Shown here: in pieces, positions 56,582 through 64,000 of the stretch | Layout of the letters: every line of letters begins with the position of its first letter | Position numbering within the stretch: the stretch's first letter is position 1 | From: Chitinophagales bacterium | GTDB lineage: Bacteria > Bacteroidota > Bacteroidia > Chitinophagales > Chitinophagaceae | Reading direction: 5' to 3' | Length of the DNA stretch: 64,000 nt | NCBI GenBank assembly: GCA_015654695.1 | Contig: JAATGJ010000135.1 | Location: 30,479 to 94,478 of the forward strand | Position numbers and translations under genes: made by a program | The notes under the pieces: generated by a model | The model's input: the letters and a program-made list of their open reading frames with translations, nothing else | Told to the model about the DNA's origin: nothing | Database searches by the model: none

Positions 56582-56616
56582 CCCCTCTCCTCTGGAGAGG
56601 GGTTGGGGTGAGGTCT
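56582..56616. repeat. Palindromic repeat between radical-SAM and methyltransferase genes
   Basis: CCCCTCTCC (56582-56590), loop TCT, GGAGAGGGG (56594-56602), then TTGGGGTGAGGTCT. The stem-plus-G-rich-tail plan is like the repeat inside rarA. It begins 3 bases after the radical-SAM stop codon and could also limit transcription into the next gene. Confidence 0.75.
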
Positions 56617-56675
56617 AACAAGGAAATACAGGTAGCCACTATATAGAGTAAACCGATAAAACTAGCAGAGAAAAA

Positions 56676-57341
56676 TTGAAAGCTACATTAAGAAATATCG
56701 TTGCCCATACTTACAAACCCTTACTGGTAAGATATCTTTCCAAAACAAGGATGTATAAATATGGCGATATCACGTTAGAGATACCACCACAGGTTTTTCA
56801 CCCGGGATTTTTTTTCAGTACCCGTTTGCTGTTGAATTATATCAGCCAATTTCCTTTAAAAAGTAAACATTTTTTAGAATTGGGTTGTGGCAGTGGGCTT
56901 ATTTCCATATACGCAGCAAAAAAAAGGGCAATCGTTACAGCAACAGATATCAATCCAATAGCCGTTGAGTTTCTCCAAAAGAACAGCCGGCAGAATGAAA
57001 CGGAATTAACTATTACCCGGTCTGACCTGTTCAAAAATATTCCTGAACAACTATTCGACATCATAGCTATTAATCCGCCTTATTATAAAAAACAACCCGT
57101 TACAGCAAAAGAGTATGCGTGGTTTTGCGGCGAGAATGGGGAATACTTTTCAGGCCTGTTCAACAACCTGCCAAACTATATACATATAAATTCAGAAGTG
57201 CTGATGGTATTGTTTGACGGGTGTGATATGGAGATGATTGAGAACCTGGCCGCACAAAATGGTTTTAACCTGCTTTGTGTATATACGCGTAAGAACCTGC
57301 TGGAGAAAAATTTTATTTACAAAATTGAAAAGACAGGATGA
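56676..57341 (+). CDS. Class I SAM methyltransferase (HemK-like)
   Basis: 221 residues from a TTG start; an upstream in-frame stop rules out a longer start. Motif I is FLELGCGSGLISIYAAKKRA, motif II VTATDINPIAVEFLQKN, and the motif IV sequence INPPYY resembles N-methyltransferases (NPPY) acting on amide or amino nitrogen. It overlaps the next methyltransferase gene (ATGA). The target may be a sugar amino group or a protein. Confidence 0.88.
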   Translation: MKATLRNIVAHTYKPLLVRYLSKTRMYKYGDITLEIPPQVFHPGFFFSTRLLLNYISQFPLKSKHFLELGCGSGLISIYAAKKRAIVTATDINPIAVEFLQKNSRQNETELTITRSDLFKNIPEQLFDIIAINPPYYKKQPVTAKEYAWFCGENGEYFSGLFNNLPNYIHINSEVLMVLFDGCDMEMIENLAAQNGFNLLCVYTRKNLLEKNFIYKIEKTG

Positions 57342-58066
57342 TACTGTCTTCCCGCAATATTATCCCCGGTGATTTTGAAAAACTCTATACCCGGCTCAGG
57401 GAGAAGGAAGGAAGAATTTATACCGATGAAGAAGTAGCCCGGTTGCCAGCTATTACCCCCATACATCCTCATTATAAGGAATGGCGGGTACGGGAAGATT
57501 CATCTGAAAAATTAATTGAATACCTGAAAAAAAGAAAACACCCGGTTGATATACTGGAACAGGGTTGTGGAAATGGATGGTTGTCACGCAGGTTGTCAAC
57601 AATCACCGGCAGCAAAGTCATTGGAACAGATATCAATTTTACAGAAATCCAACAGGCCGCCAGGGTTTTTCATGATATATCTAACCTGCATTTCATTTAC
57701 GGTAATGCGGAATCAGGAATGTTTGAAGACCGCCAGTTTGATAGTATTGTTTTCGCCGCTTCCATACAATATTTTCCTTCTTTGACGGGAATTATTAATA
57801 GTGCATTGAAACTGCTGAAGCCAAAAGGTGAGATACATATTATTGATTCACATTTTTATTCTTTAGCTGAATTAGGCGCTGCTAAACAACGATCGCTGCT
57901 ATATTACCAGGCAGCCGGTTTTCCTGAACTGGCTGACTGGTATTTTCATCACAACCTTGATGACCTGGATAGTTATAACTATTCAGTGCTTTATGATCCG
58001 GAGAGTTTATTCAACAGGTTTCTAAGAAATAAAAATCCTTTTCCCTGGATTCGCATTCAATTGTAA
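57338..58066 (+). CDS. Class I SAM methyltransferase
   Basis: 242 residues. Motif I ILEQGCGNGWLSRRLS, motif II VIGTDINFTEIQQAARV and later FDSIVFAASIQYFPSLTGIINSALKLLKPKGEIHIID show the Methyltransf_11/25 fold. The Glu-Gln start of motif I is slightly unusual. It is coupled to the preceding methyltransferase and is 4 bases from the radical-SAM gene. Substrate unknown. Confidence 0.9.
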   Translation: MILSSRNIIPGDFEKLYTRLREKEGRIYTDEEVARLPAITPIHPHYKEWRVREDSSEKLIEYLKKRKHPVDILEQGCGNGWLSRRLSTITGSKVIGTDINFTEIQQAARVFHDISNLHFIYGNAESGMFEDRQFDSIVFAASIQYFPSLTGIINSALKLLKPKGEIHIIDSHFYSLAELGAAKQRSLLYYQAAGFPELADWYFHHNLDDLDSYNYSVLYDPESLFNRFLRNKNPFPWIRIQL

Positions 58067-58070
58067 TAAC

Positions 58071-59114
58071 ATGCTCCACCAGTCAATATATCATACTTTC
58101 AAACGATACAGGACGCTGAGTACAGGTGTGGTCACAGCATTACCGCTTGTGATACTGATGCCGCACAGCGCCTGCAATTGCCGTTGCGTGATGTGTGATA
58201 TCTGGAAAGACAATAAAAACCTGAAGCAGCTTAATGAGAAGGACATCATTGATCTGCTGATTTCATTAAAAAGACTGGGTACCCAACAGGTATTAATGTC
58301 CGGCGGCGAGGCATTACTTAATCCAAATTTTTTCAGGTTCTGTGAAATATTGCAAAAGCAAAACATAAAAGTTTCTCTCCTGTCAACAGGTCTTTCATTG
58401 AAAAAAAATGTAGCGCAGTTAGTGAATGGGGTAAATGATATTATTGTATCCCTGGATGGAAATGAAGAACTGCATAATGCCATCCGGAATATTCCGGATG
58501 TATTTCAAAAATTAAAAGAAGGTGTACAGCATATCAAAAATATTGATTCAAATTTCAGAATAACGGCGAGAACAGTCATTCATCGTCTTAACTTCCGGCA
58601 TTGGCCTTCTATTATAAATACAGCAAAAGAACTCGGTCTTGATCAGATCAGTTTTCTACCGGCGGATGTCAGCAGTCACGCCTTCAACCGTGAAGTACTC
58701 TGGAGTGATCAGCGGCAGCATGAAATCCTGGTCCACGAAAATGAACTGGAAGAGTTAAAAAAAATCACAGAACACGTTATCGAAATGAATGCGGCTAACC
58801 CTTATTTCATTGCCGAAAGCCCTGAAAAGCTGCGAAAGATACACAGCTACTATGCTGCGTTTTATGGCCTTAATCCCTTTCCATATAAAAAGTGTAATGC
58901 TCCCTGGGTGTCAGCGGTGGTGGAAGCTGATGGAACAGTGAGACCTTGTTTCTTTCATCCCCCGATAGGAAACATCAGGGAGCAATCACTTGATAGCATT
59001 TTAAACAGTAAGGAAAGCATCCGTTTCCGGAAAGAACTCGATATGGATAGAGACAGCATTTGTATAAAATGCGTCTGTTACCTGAACCTTTCACCGGGTA
59101 CAAAACTCAATTAA
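58071..59114 (+). CDS. Radical SAM/SPASM domain protein
   Basis: 347 residues. Cluster cysteines are Cys35, Cys39 and Cys42 in ACNCRCVMCDIW, an extra Cys37 lies between. The core continues QVLMSGGEALLNPNFFRF. A C-terminal SPASM region has CNAPWVSAVVEADGTVRPCFFHPPIGNIREQSLDSIL ... CIKCVCYLN, which could bind an auxiliary iron-sulfur cluster. SPASM enzymes modify peptides or sugars. No precursor peptide gene is visible, so a sugar substrate fits the context better. Confidence 0.92.
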   Translation: MLHQSIYHTFKRYRTLSTGVVTALPLVILMPHSACNCRCVMCDIWKDNKNLKQLNEKDIIDLLISLKRLGTQQVLMSGGEALLNPNFFRFCEILQKQNIKVSLLSTGLSLKKNVAQLVNGVNDIIVSLDGNEELHNAIRNIPDVFQKLKEGVQHIKNIDSNFRITARTVIHRLNFRHWPSIINTAKELGLDQISFLPADVSSHAFNREVLWSDQRQHEILVHENELEELKKITEHVIEMNAANPYFIAESPEKLRKIHSYYAAFYGLNPFPYKKCNAPWVSAVVEADGTVRPCFFHPPIGNIREQSLDSILNSKESIRFRKELDMDRDSICIKCVCYLNLSPGTKLN

Positions 59115-59156
59115 CGCCTGTACTATGCTGACCATCAGTTGGAATATATCCCAAAA

Positions 59157-59209
59157 AGCCACGGGGGGCACCAAGCGTTTTTCTTTGTATTCTTTGTGTC
59201 TTAATGGGA
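59157..59209. repeat. Interspersed repeat with CTTTGTGTCTTAATGG end
   Basis: The stretch from CCACGGGGGGCACCAAG to CTTTGTATTCTTTGTGTCTTAATGG has loosely complementary ends and resembles the widespread CTTTGTGTCTTTGTGG-type intergenic repeats. It lies in the 133-base gap between two radical-SAM genes. Recognition is from memory. Confidence 0.4.
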
Positions 59210-59247
59210 AAATTTCTTAGTAAGAAAAACCTGATTTATTAATAGTA

Positions 59248-60714
59248 ATGAAAAATATTCTTTTCTCTCACTCCTATTTCCTGCGCTTTGATCCGAAGCA
59301 ATGGGCTACCGGGCAACCCTACCCTCCTATCGGCACCCTGTATGCAGCAGCGTTAATGAAAGAGAAAGGATATACCGTTTCCTTTTTTGATACAATGTTT
59401 GCTCACAGCCCGGAAGAGATCATCTCCTCTTTGGAAAAAAATGATCCTGGCTTTTTGGTACTATATGATGATGGCTTCAACTACCTGACCAAGATGTGCC
59501 TGACCAATATGCGGGAAGCCGCTTTTAAAATGATAAAGCTGGCTAAGCAAAAAAAGTGTACGGTTATCATTTCAAGTTCAGACTCTACTGATCATTTTGA
59601 ACAATACTTGCAGGAAGGCGCTGATTTTATTGTATTGGGTGAAGCAGAACAAACGCTTGCTGAACTGGTAGCTGCGATCAGTGAACAGCGAAATGATTTT
59701 CTTTCCATAGCAGGGCTTGCGTATAAACAAAATGATGCTGTTATAAAAACAGTAAGACGAACCGTTCTTAAAGAATTAGACAGTTTGCCCTTTCCCGCCT
59801 GGGACCTGGTTGATATTGATCTTTACCGGAAGACATGGTTGAAACAGAGAGGCTATTTTTCGCTAAACATGGCAACCACAAGAGGTTGCCCTTTTAAATG
59901 TAACTGGTGCGCCAAACCTATTTATGGCAACCGTTATAACTCACGTTCCCCACAGAATGTAGTAGCAGAGTTAAAAATGCTGAAAGAAAAATTCAATTTT
60001 GATCATATCTGGTTCTGCGATGATATTTTTGGTTTAAAGCCCGGATGGGTGAATGAGTTCGCTGATCTGTTAGAGAAAGATCAATTACGCTTTACATTTA
60101 AGATACAGGCGAGAGCTGACCTGTTATTACAGGAAAATTATATTAAAGACCTGGCAAGAGCTGGTTGTGCGACTATATGGATGGGGGCCGAAAGCGGTTC
60201 ACAAAAAATACTGGATGCGATGGACAAAGGCACCACCGTAGAACAGATATATAAAGCCACGCAGTTATTAAAAAAGAATGGCATTCATCCTTCTTTCTTT
60301 ATTCAATTTGGTTATCCCGGTGAAACAAAAGATGATATTACCAAAACGATCAGGATGATCAATGAACTTATTCCTTATGAGATCGGCATCTCCGTTTCTT
60401 ACCCGCTGCCCGGAACTGCTTTTTATGAAAAGGTGAAAAATGAATTGATAGAAAAAACCAACTGGACGGACTCGGATGAACTGGCCCTTATGTTCCGCAA
60501 TACATACGCCCCGGCTTTTTATAAACAACTTCACCGCTATGTTCACAAAAGCTATCGCAAGCATGTAGCCATTCAGCATATAAAAAGATTATTTACAAAA
60601 CCATCTGCTATTACTTCTTTTACTTTCAAAAAGGCCATGTCGTTTCTATATTATGCACCTGCCGCCTGGATGGACAAACAAAAACTTCATTCACTGGAAA
60701 ACGCACCTGCATGA
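59248..60714 (+). CDS. Radical SAM protein with B12-binding-like domain
   Basis: 488 residues. The N-terminal domain has PPIGTLYAAALMKEKGYTVSFFDT and GADFIVLGEAEQTLAELVAAI, the usual cobalamin-domain ends, but no DxHxxG. Cluster residues are Cys214, Cys218 and Cys221 (RGCPFKCNWC), followed by WFCDDIFGL and MGAESGSQKILDAMDKG. The C-terminal half includes HPSFFIQFGYPGETKDDI. It resembles the 55080 protein in plan but is clearly distinct. It overlaps the next gene by ATGA. Confidence 0.92.
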   Translation: MKNILFSHSYFLRFDPKQWATGQPYPPIGTLYAAALMKEKGYTVSFFDTMFAHSPEEIISSLEKNDPGFLVLYDDGFNYLTKMCLTNMREAAFKMIKLAKQKKCTVIISSSDSTDHFEQYLQEGADFIVLGEAEQTLAELVAAISEQRNDFLSIAGLAYKQNDAVIKTVRRTVLKELDSLPFPAWDLVDIDLYRKTWLKQRGYFSLNMATTRGCPFKCNWCAKPIYGNRYNSRSPQNVVAELKMLKEKFNFDHIWFCDDIFGLKPGWVNEFADLLEKDQLRFTFKIQARADLLLQENYIKDLARAGCATIWMGAESGSQKILDAMDKGTTVEQIYKATQLLKKNGIHPSFFIQFGYPGETKDDITKTIRMINELIPYEIGISVSYPLPGTAFYEKVKNELIEKTNWTDSDELALMFRNTYAPAFYKQLHRYVHKSYRKHVAIQHIKRLFTKPSAITSFTFKKAMSFLYYAPAAWMDKQKLHSLENAPA

Positions 60715-61535
60715 ATGAACCTGTACATACCATCAATGAGCAGGCCGCTTCCCGGGCTTTCAGCAAACAGGCCCTTTTGTTTGATGCGCTGTATGCAGGA
60801 GATACCATCATACAATACAAAAGAAAAAGGGTAAGAGACCATGTGCTGAAATGGCTGAAACCTTGTTCAACTATTCTTGAGCTAAATGCAGGCACGGGAG
60901 AAGATGCGGTCTTCTTTGCACAGCAGGGACATACAGTTCATGCAACAGATATTTCGGATGCCATGCAAACAATGCTGAAAGAAAAGGTAAAGCTGCATGG
61001 ATTGCAGATGAATATCAGCAATGAAATTTGCACCTATACTGAACTCGAAAACTTATCTGACCGCGGCCCTTACGATTATATCTTTTCCAATTTCGCGGGG
61101 TTAAATTGTACGAATGACTTATCAAAAGTTTTACGTTCATTCGATACTTTATTAAAACCCGGTGGACTTGTTACATTAGTGATCCTGCCTCGATTCTGTC
61201 TCTGGGAATTTCTCCTGCTTTTCAGGGGGAAATTTAAAACTGCTTTCCGCAGGTTCCCCGGTAAAAAAGGATCGAAAGCACATATTGAAGGCCAGTTCTT
61301 CCGCTGCTGGTATTATAATCCTTCATTTGTCAAACGAAACCTCGAAGATTCATTTGACCTTGTTAGCATTGAAGGTTTGTGTACGCTGGTGCCTCCGTCC
61401 TATATAGAAAAGTTCGCCGAAAAACATCCCCATACATTTGAGTTGCTGAAAAAAAAAGAAGAGAAGTTAAAAGGAAAATGGCCCTGGAAGTGTATTGGCG
61501 ATTATTACATCATCACGATGAAGAAGAAAGACTGA
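60711..61535 (+). CDS. Class I SAM methyltransferase
   Basis: 274 residues. Motif I ILELNAGTGEDAVFFAQQG and motif II VHATDISDAMQTML are typical of ubiE-like enzymes; Asn replaces Gly in the usual ExGxGxG. Later YDYIFSNFAGLNCTNDLSKVLRSFDTLLKPGGLVTLVILP completes the fold. It is coupled to the radical-SAM gene and stops 3 bases before the convergent nucleotidyltransferase gene. Confidence 0.9.
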   Translation: MNEPVHTINEQAASRAFSKQALLFDALYAGDTIIQYKRKRVRDHVLKWLKPCSTILELNAGTGEDAVFFAQQGHTVHATDISDAMQTMLKEKVKLHGLQMNISNEICTYTELENLSDRGPYDYIFSNFAGLNCTNDLSKVLRSFDTLLKPGGLVTLVILPRFCLWEFLLLFRGKFKTAFRRFPGKKGSKAHIEGQFFRCWYYNPSFVKRNLEDSFDLVSIEGLCTLVPPSYIEKFAEKHPHTFELLKKKEEKLKGKWPWKCIGDYYIITMKKKD

Positions 61536-61538
61536 GCA

Positions 61539-62489
61539 TCAAAAATAGTGAGGCCATTGCCGTTTCACCTGGTTTAATTTCTCCTGGTAAAGGGCCAGTA
61601 GTTTTTCCTGGAACATACCAGGGTTTGATCTGGCAAAATGCTTCCCGGTCACAAGATCCATTTCTTTTCCTTCCTCATTCCGTATTCCCTTCCGTTTCTT
61701 ATTTTGCCAGCGGTCGGTTGTTATCTTCACCAGGTAATTATCAAGCCGGTCGCCTGTTTTATTATTCAGCAGCCATTCAATAGCTCTTTTAACCCATGAT
61801 CTTTCCGGGTTATCCTTTCCATTATTATTGTTACCGGGATACTCAGCGAACCAACCACTCACCCAGCTATTAGCCGAAAAGAAATCATGCATGGCTTCGC
61901 CGCGAACCGGTAATAAAGTAACTATTTCAACAGCCGTATAAATATTCTGGTCATCCAGCTTCATAGCGCTTTCATCTATATAATAATTCATACAGTAAAA
62001 ATGCTGCTTACCGGTAAGAAAGGTGAGTTTTTTGAACAGGTGCATGAACGTCCTTGCTATCCAGAGACGATTGGCCTTGGTGATGATAAAAAAATCAATA
62101 TCCGCTTTTTCATCCGCATACATTTTTGACAAAGATCCGGAAATGCCAATTCCCCTTACGTATGGAAATTTAAAAAGAAATTGCCCAATCTTCATGGCCT
62201 TTGGCAGCAACTGGCTGGCCCGGAGATTACCATCCCTTCTTCTTTTTACGAGTAAGCTATTATTCTGCAGTGAATAAAACTCATCCATTTTAAAAATGCA
62301 ACGCCTGTTGACGAGGTTCTCCAATGTATCTTCAAGAGAGGCCATCTCCGCATCCGGGTGCAGGTATGTTCTTATCTCCTCTTTTGACAGGGGATATTGA
62401 AAAATAGAAAAATAAGTCAGCGCCTTTATGACACAGGACTCAGTACTTTCTGTGACTTTCATTTCCTTTTTATATGCAACAGTCATCAT
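61539..62489 (-). CDS. Nucleotidyltransferase-fold protein
   Basis: 316 residues. The polymerase-beta nucleotidyltransferase motif is GISGSLSKMYADEKADIDFFII: GS, then D-x-D with the second Asp pair (DID). The first 100 residues form a winged-helix-like lead (FSIFQYPLSKEEIRTYLHPD). The third catalytic Asp is not obvious. Such proteins transfer nucleotides to small molecules, RNA or proteins. It is convergent to the methyltransferase and its role in the locus is unknown. Two consecutive ATG codons (62484-62489) are possible starts. Confidence 0.75.
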   Translation of the reverse strand: MMTVAYKKEMKVTESTESCVIKALTYFSIFQYPLSKEEIRTYLHPDAEMASLEDTLENLVNRRCIFKMDEFYSLQNNSLLVKRRRDGNLRASQLLPKAMKIGQFLFKFPYVRGIGISGSLSKMYADEKADIDFFIITKANRLWIARTFMHLFKKLTFLTGKQHFYCMNYYIDESAMKLDDQNIYTAVEIVTLLPVRGEAMHDFFSANSWVSGWFAEYPGNNNNGKDNPERSWVKRAIEWLLNNKTGDRLDNYLVKITTDRWQNKKRKGIRNEEGKEMDLVTGKHFARSNPGMFQEKLLALYQEKLNQVKRQWPHYF

Positions 62490-62590
62490 GATTTTGAAAA
62501 TATGTATAGCAATACCATCAAAGCAACCGGTAACATCTTTTGGCCGATTAATTATTCCAGGAAAATCCTGTTCGTTTTAACTCCTCCCAT

Positions 62591-63346
62591 TTGTACAAAA
62601 CCGATTACCATAAAGAACTTCAGCCATTGACGGATGTAGAAGTTGCTGTAATAAATGAAAACGCAATTGTTTCCCATCTCGTTGCCAGCAGAAAGAACTA
62701 TTTATTAGTCAAAAGGGTCACGGACATGCTGTTCTCTTCTCTTTTTATTGTTCTTATATTAAGCTGGCTGCTACCCATTATTGCTCTATGGATCAGGCTG
62801 GATTCAAAAGGCCCCGTATTCTTCGTTCAAAAAAGGATCGGGCTGAAAGGAAAAATATTCAGGTGTTTCAAACTTCGCAGCATGATAAAAAACGATGATG
62901 CCGATGAAAAGCCTGCGGAAGAAAATGATGACCGCATTACCAGGGTGGGAAAATTTTTGCGCAGAACCAATATGGATGAACTGCCGCAATTTTTCAACGT
63001 GTTAATTGGCAACATGAGTCTTATCGGGCCAAGGCCGCACATGATCGCGGATTGCACCCGGTTTTCTTCCGTTATCCCTTCTTACAAATTCAGGAGTCTT
63101 GTAAAACCCGGCATCACCGGTCTTGCGCAAATAAAAGGCTATCGTGGTCCCGCAAAAGATGATGAAAGCATTGTGAACCGTTATTACTGGGATGCGGTAT
63201 ATGTTAGAAAAGCAGGTCTTTGGATGGAAATAAGAATAATCAGCAAAACGATTGCCCGTGGCGTATATAACCTGGCAGCAGTCTTTTCGGATATTGTGAA
63301 AAAAAGAAACCCTCTTCCCCAGGCCGCCAATTCCTCTCTTTCATAA
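62591..63346 (+). CDS. Small monotopic phosphoglycosyl transferase (bacterial sugar transferase)
   Basis: 251 residues from a TTG start. One membrane/re-entrant helix (MLFSSLFIVLILSWLLPIIALW) precedes PVFFVQKRIGLKGKIFRCFKLRSM and the catalytic Asp-Glu dyad in TNMDELPQFFNVLIGNMSLIGPRPHM. It lacks the multi-helix N-terminal domain of WcaJ, so it is the short PglC-like type that moves a phosphosugar onto undecaprenyl phosphate, the first step of a lipid-linked glycan. It closes the polysaccharide locus. Confidence 0.93.
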   Translation: MYKTDYHKELQPLTDVEVAVINENAIVSHLVASRKNYLLVKRVTDMLFSSLFIVLILSWLLPIIALWIRLDSKGPVFFVQKRIGLKGKIFRCFKLRSMIKNDDADEKPAEENDDRITRVGKFLRRTNMDELPQFFNVLIGNMSLIGPRPHMIADCTRFSSVIPSYKFRSLVKPGITGLAQIKGYRGPAKDDESIVNRYYWDAVYVRKAGLWMEIRIISKTIARGVYNLAAVFSDIVKKRNPLPQAANSSLS

Positions 63347-63469
63347 GATCGCCGGCAATCCATGATGCAGCCCGTAAAACTAAATTTTAACCGGCATCGT
63401 TACTTGCAAAATCCGGTATTTCCGTAAACAACTTTACTTTAGCTTTACGCCTCATTAATACATGGATAA

Positions 63470-64000
63470 ATGAAGATCATTCACCAGGTACACCCGGAAG
63501 ATTTTAGCCGCTACAATACCAGCCAGATAAGGGGAAAATTTTTACTGGAAAATTTAGTCACCCCCGATAAGATAGAATGTGCTTACACACATTATGACCG
63601 CATGATCATTGGGGCAGCCATGCCGGTAAATACCAAACTGGAACTGGGTACTTACGAACCATTAAAGTCTGAATTCTTTTTAAGCCGGCGTGAAATAGGG
63701 ATCATTAATATCGCAGGTAATGGAAGCATCACAGTAGATAATAATAAATACGACCTGGAAAAACAGGATTGTCTTTATATCGGCAAAGGCAATCAAAAGA
63801 TCGTATTCAGCAGCACCAGTAAATCAAACCCGGCCAAATTCATTTTCTTCTCCTGCCCTGCTCACCAGGAATATCCTGCAAGGCTGATGAAACCTTCTGA
63901 AGCATTACCGGCTGAACTTGGTAGTTTGGATAATAACAATCACCGTGTGATCAATAAATATATTCACCCTGATGGCATTAAAAGTTGCCAGTTGGTAATG
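63470..64000 (+). CDS. kduI: 5-dehydro-4-deoxy-D-glucuronate isomerase, 3' end missing
   Basis: 177 codons are visible from the ATG at 63470 to the right edge. The sequence matches KduI: RMIIGAAMPVNTKLELGTYEPLKSEFFL, REIGIINIAGNGSITVDN and the NNHRVINKYIHPDGIKSCQLVM segment that leads into the zinc-binding site, just before the cut. KduI isomerises 5-keto-4-deoxyuronate in pectin, alginate or glycosaminoglycan breakdown. It is probably a separate transcription unit from the polysaccharide genes. Confidence 0.93.
   Translation, partial: MKIIHQVHPEDFSRYNTSQIRGKFLLENLVTPDKIECAYTHYDRMIIGAAMPVNTKLELGTYEPLKSEFFLSRREIGIINIAGNGSITVDNNKYDLEKQDCLYIGKGNQKIVFSSTSKSNPAKFIFFSCPAHQEYPARLMKPSEALPAELGSLDNNNHRVINKYIHPDGIKSCQLVM

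Overview
The window looks like chromosomal DNA from a member of the Bacteroidota, probably the Chitinophagaceae. This rests on AT-rich DNA without clear Shine-Dalgarno sites, several promoters with the Bacteroidota TAnnTTTG -7 box, a stand-alone domain resembling a type IX secretion tail, and families typical of that phylum (large bacterial alpha-2-macroglobulin, DUF6089-like barrel, DUF2167, DUF1972 glycosyltransferase). No rRNA, tRNA, CRISPR array or intact mobile element was seen. The only transposon trace is a 3' remnant of an IS1-like transposase. Short palindromic interspersed repeats occur between genes and inside them.

Positions 1-34355 are mixed housekeeping and accessory genes. In order: the end of an alpha-2-macroglobulin, an FAD oxidoreductase, an MtfA-like metallopeptidase, aspS (broken by an apparent one-base deletion), two small paralogous membrane proteins, a membrane-anchored trypsin-like protease and a lipoprotein esterase. 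Next come a circularly permuted ATP-grasp / alpha-E / transglutaminase triad, the IS remnant, rarA, a phytanoyl-CoA dioxygenase-like gene, a GNAT gene, secreted or outer-membrane proteins and uvrA. A small protein resembling a cut-down SecA ATPase segment follows. A SAM-I riboswitch with its own promoter and terminator lies upstream of metY-metX-hom, the acetylhomoserine route to homocysteine. This part ends with a Fic protein followed by a perfect 24-bp palindrome and a decayed reading frame.

From about 35470 to 63350 there is a large surface-polysaccharide locus. It holds glycosyltransferases of several families, a UDP-glucuronate-4-epimerase-like enzyme, a flippase, two polymerase/ligase-like membrane proteins, an ABC exporter, a polysaccharide deacetylase, GNAT and nucleotidyltransferase proteins, and a small monotopic phosphoglycosyl transferase that could start the glycan on a lipid carrier. 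Embedded in it (54061-61535) is an unusual block of three radical-SAM proteins, three methyltransferases and one possible flavin-binding protein. One glycosyltransferase here carries an in-frame stop codon. The window ends inside kduI (uronate catabolism).

The points most worth a second look are the riboswitch whose P3 and P4 hairpins appear to be built from two exactly inverted copies of one palindromic repeat, the SecA-derived small protein, the in-frame repeat insertions in rarA and the alpha-2-macroglobulin gene, and the radical-SAM/methyltransferase block.
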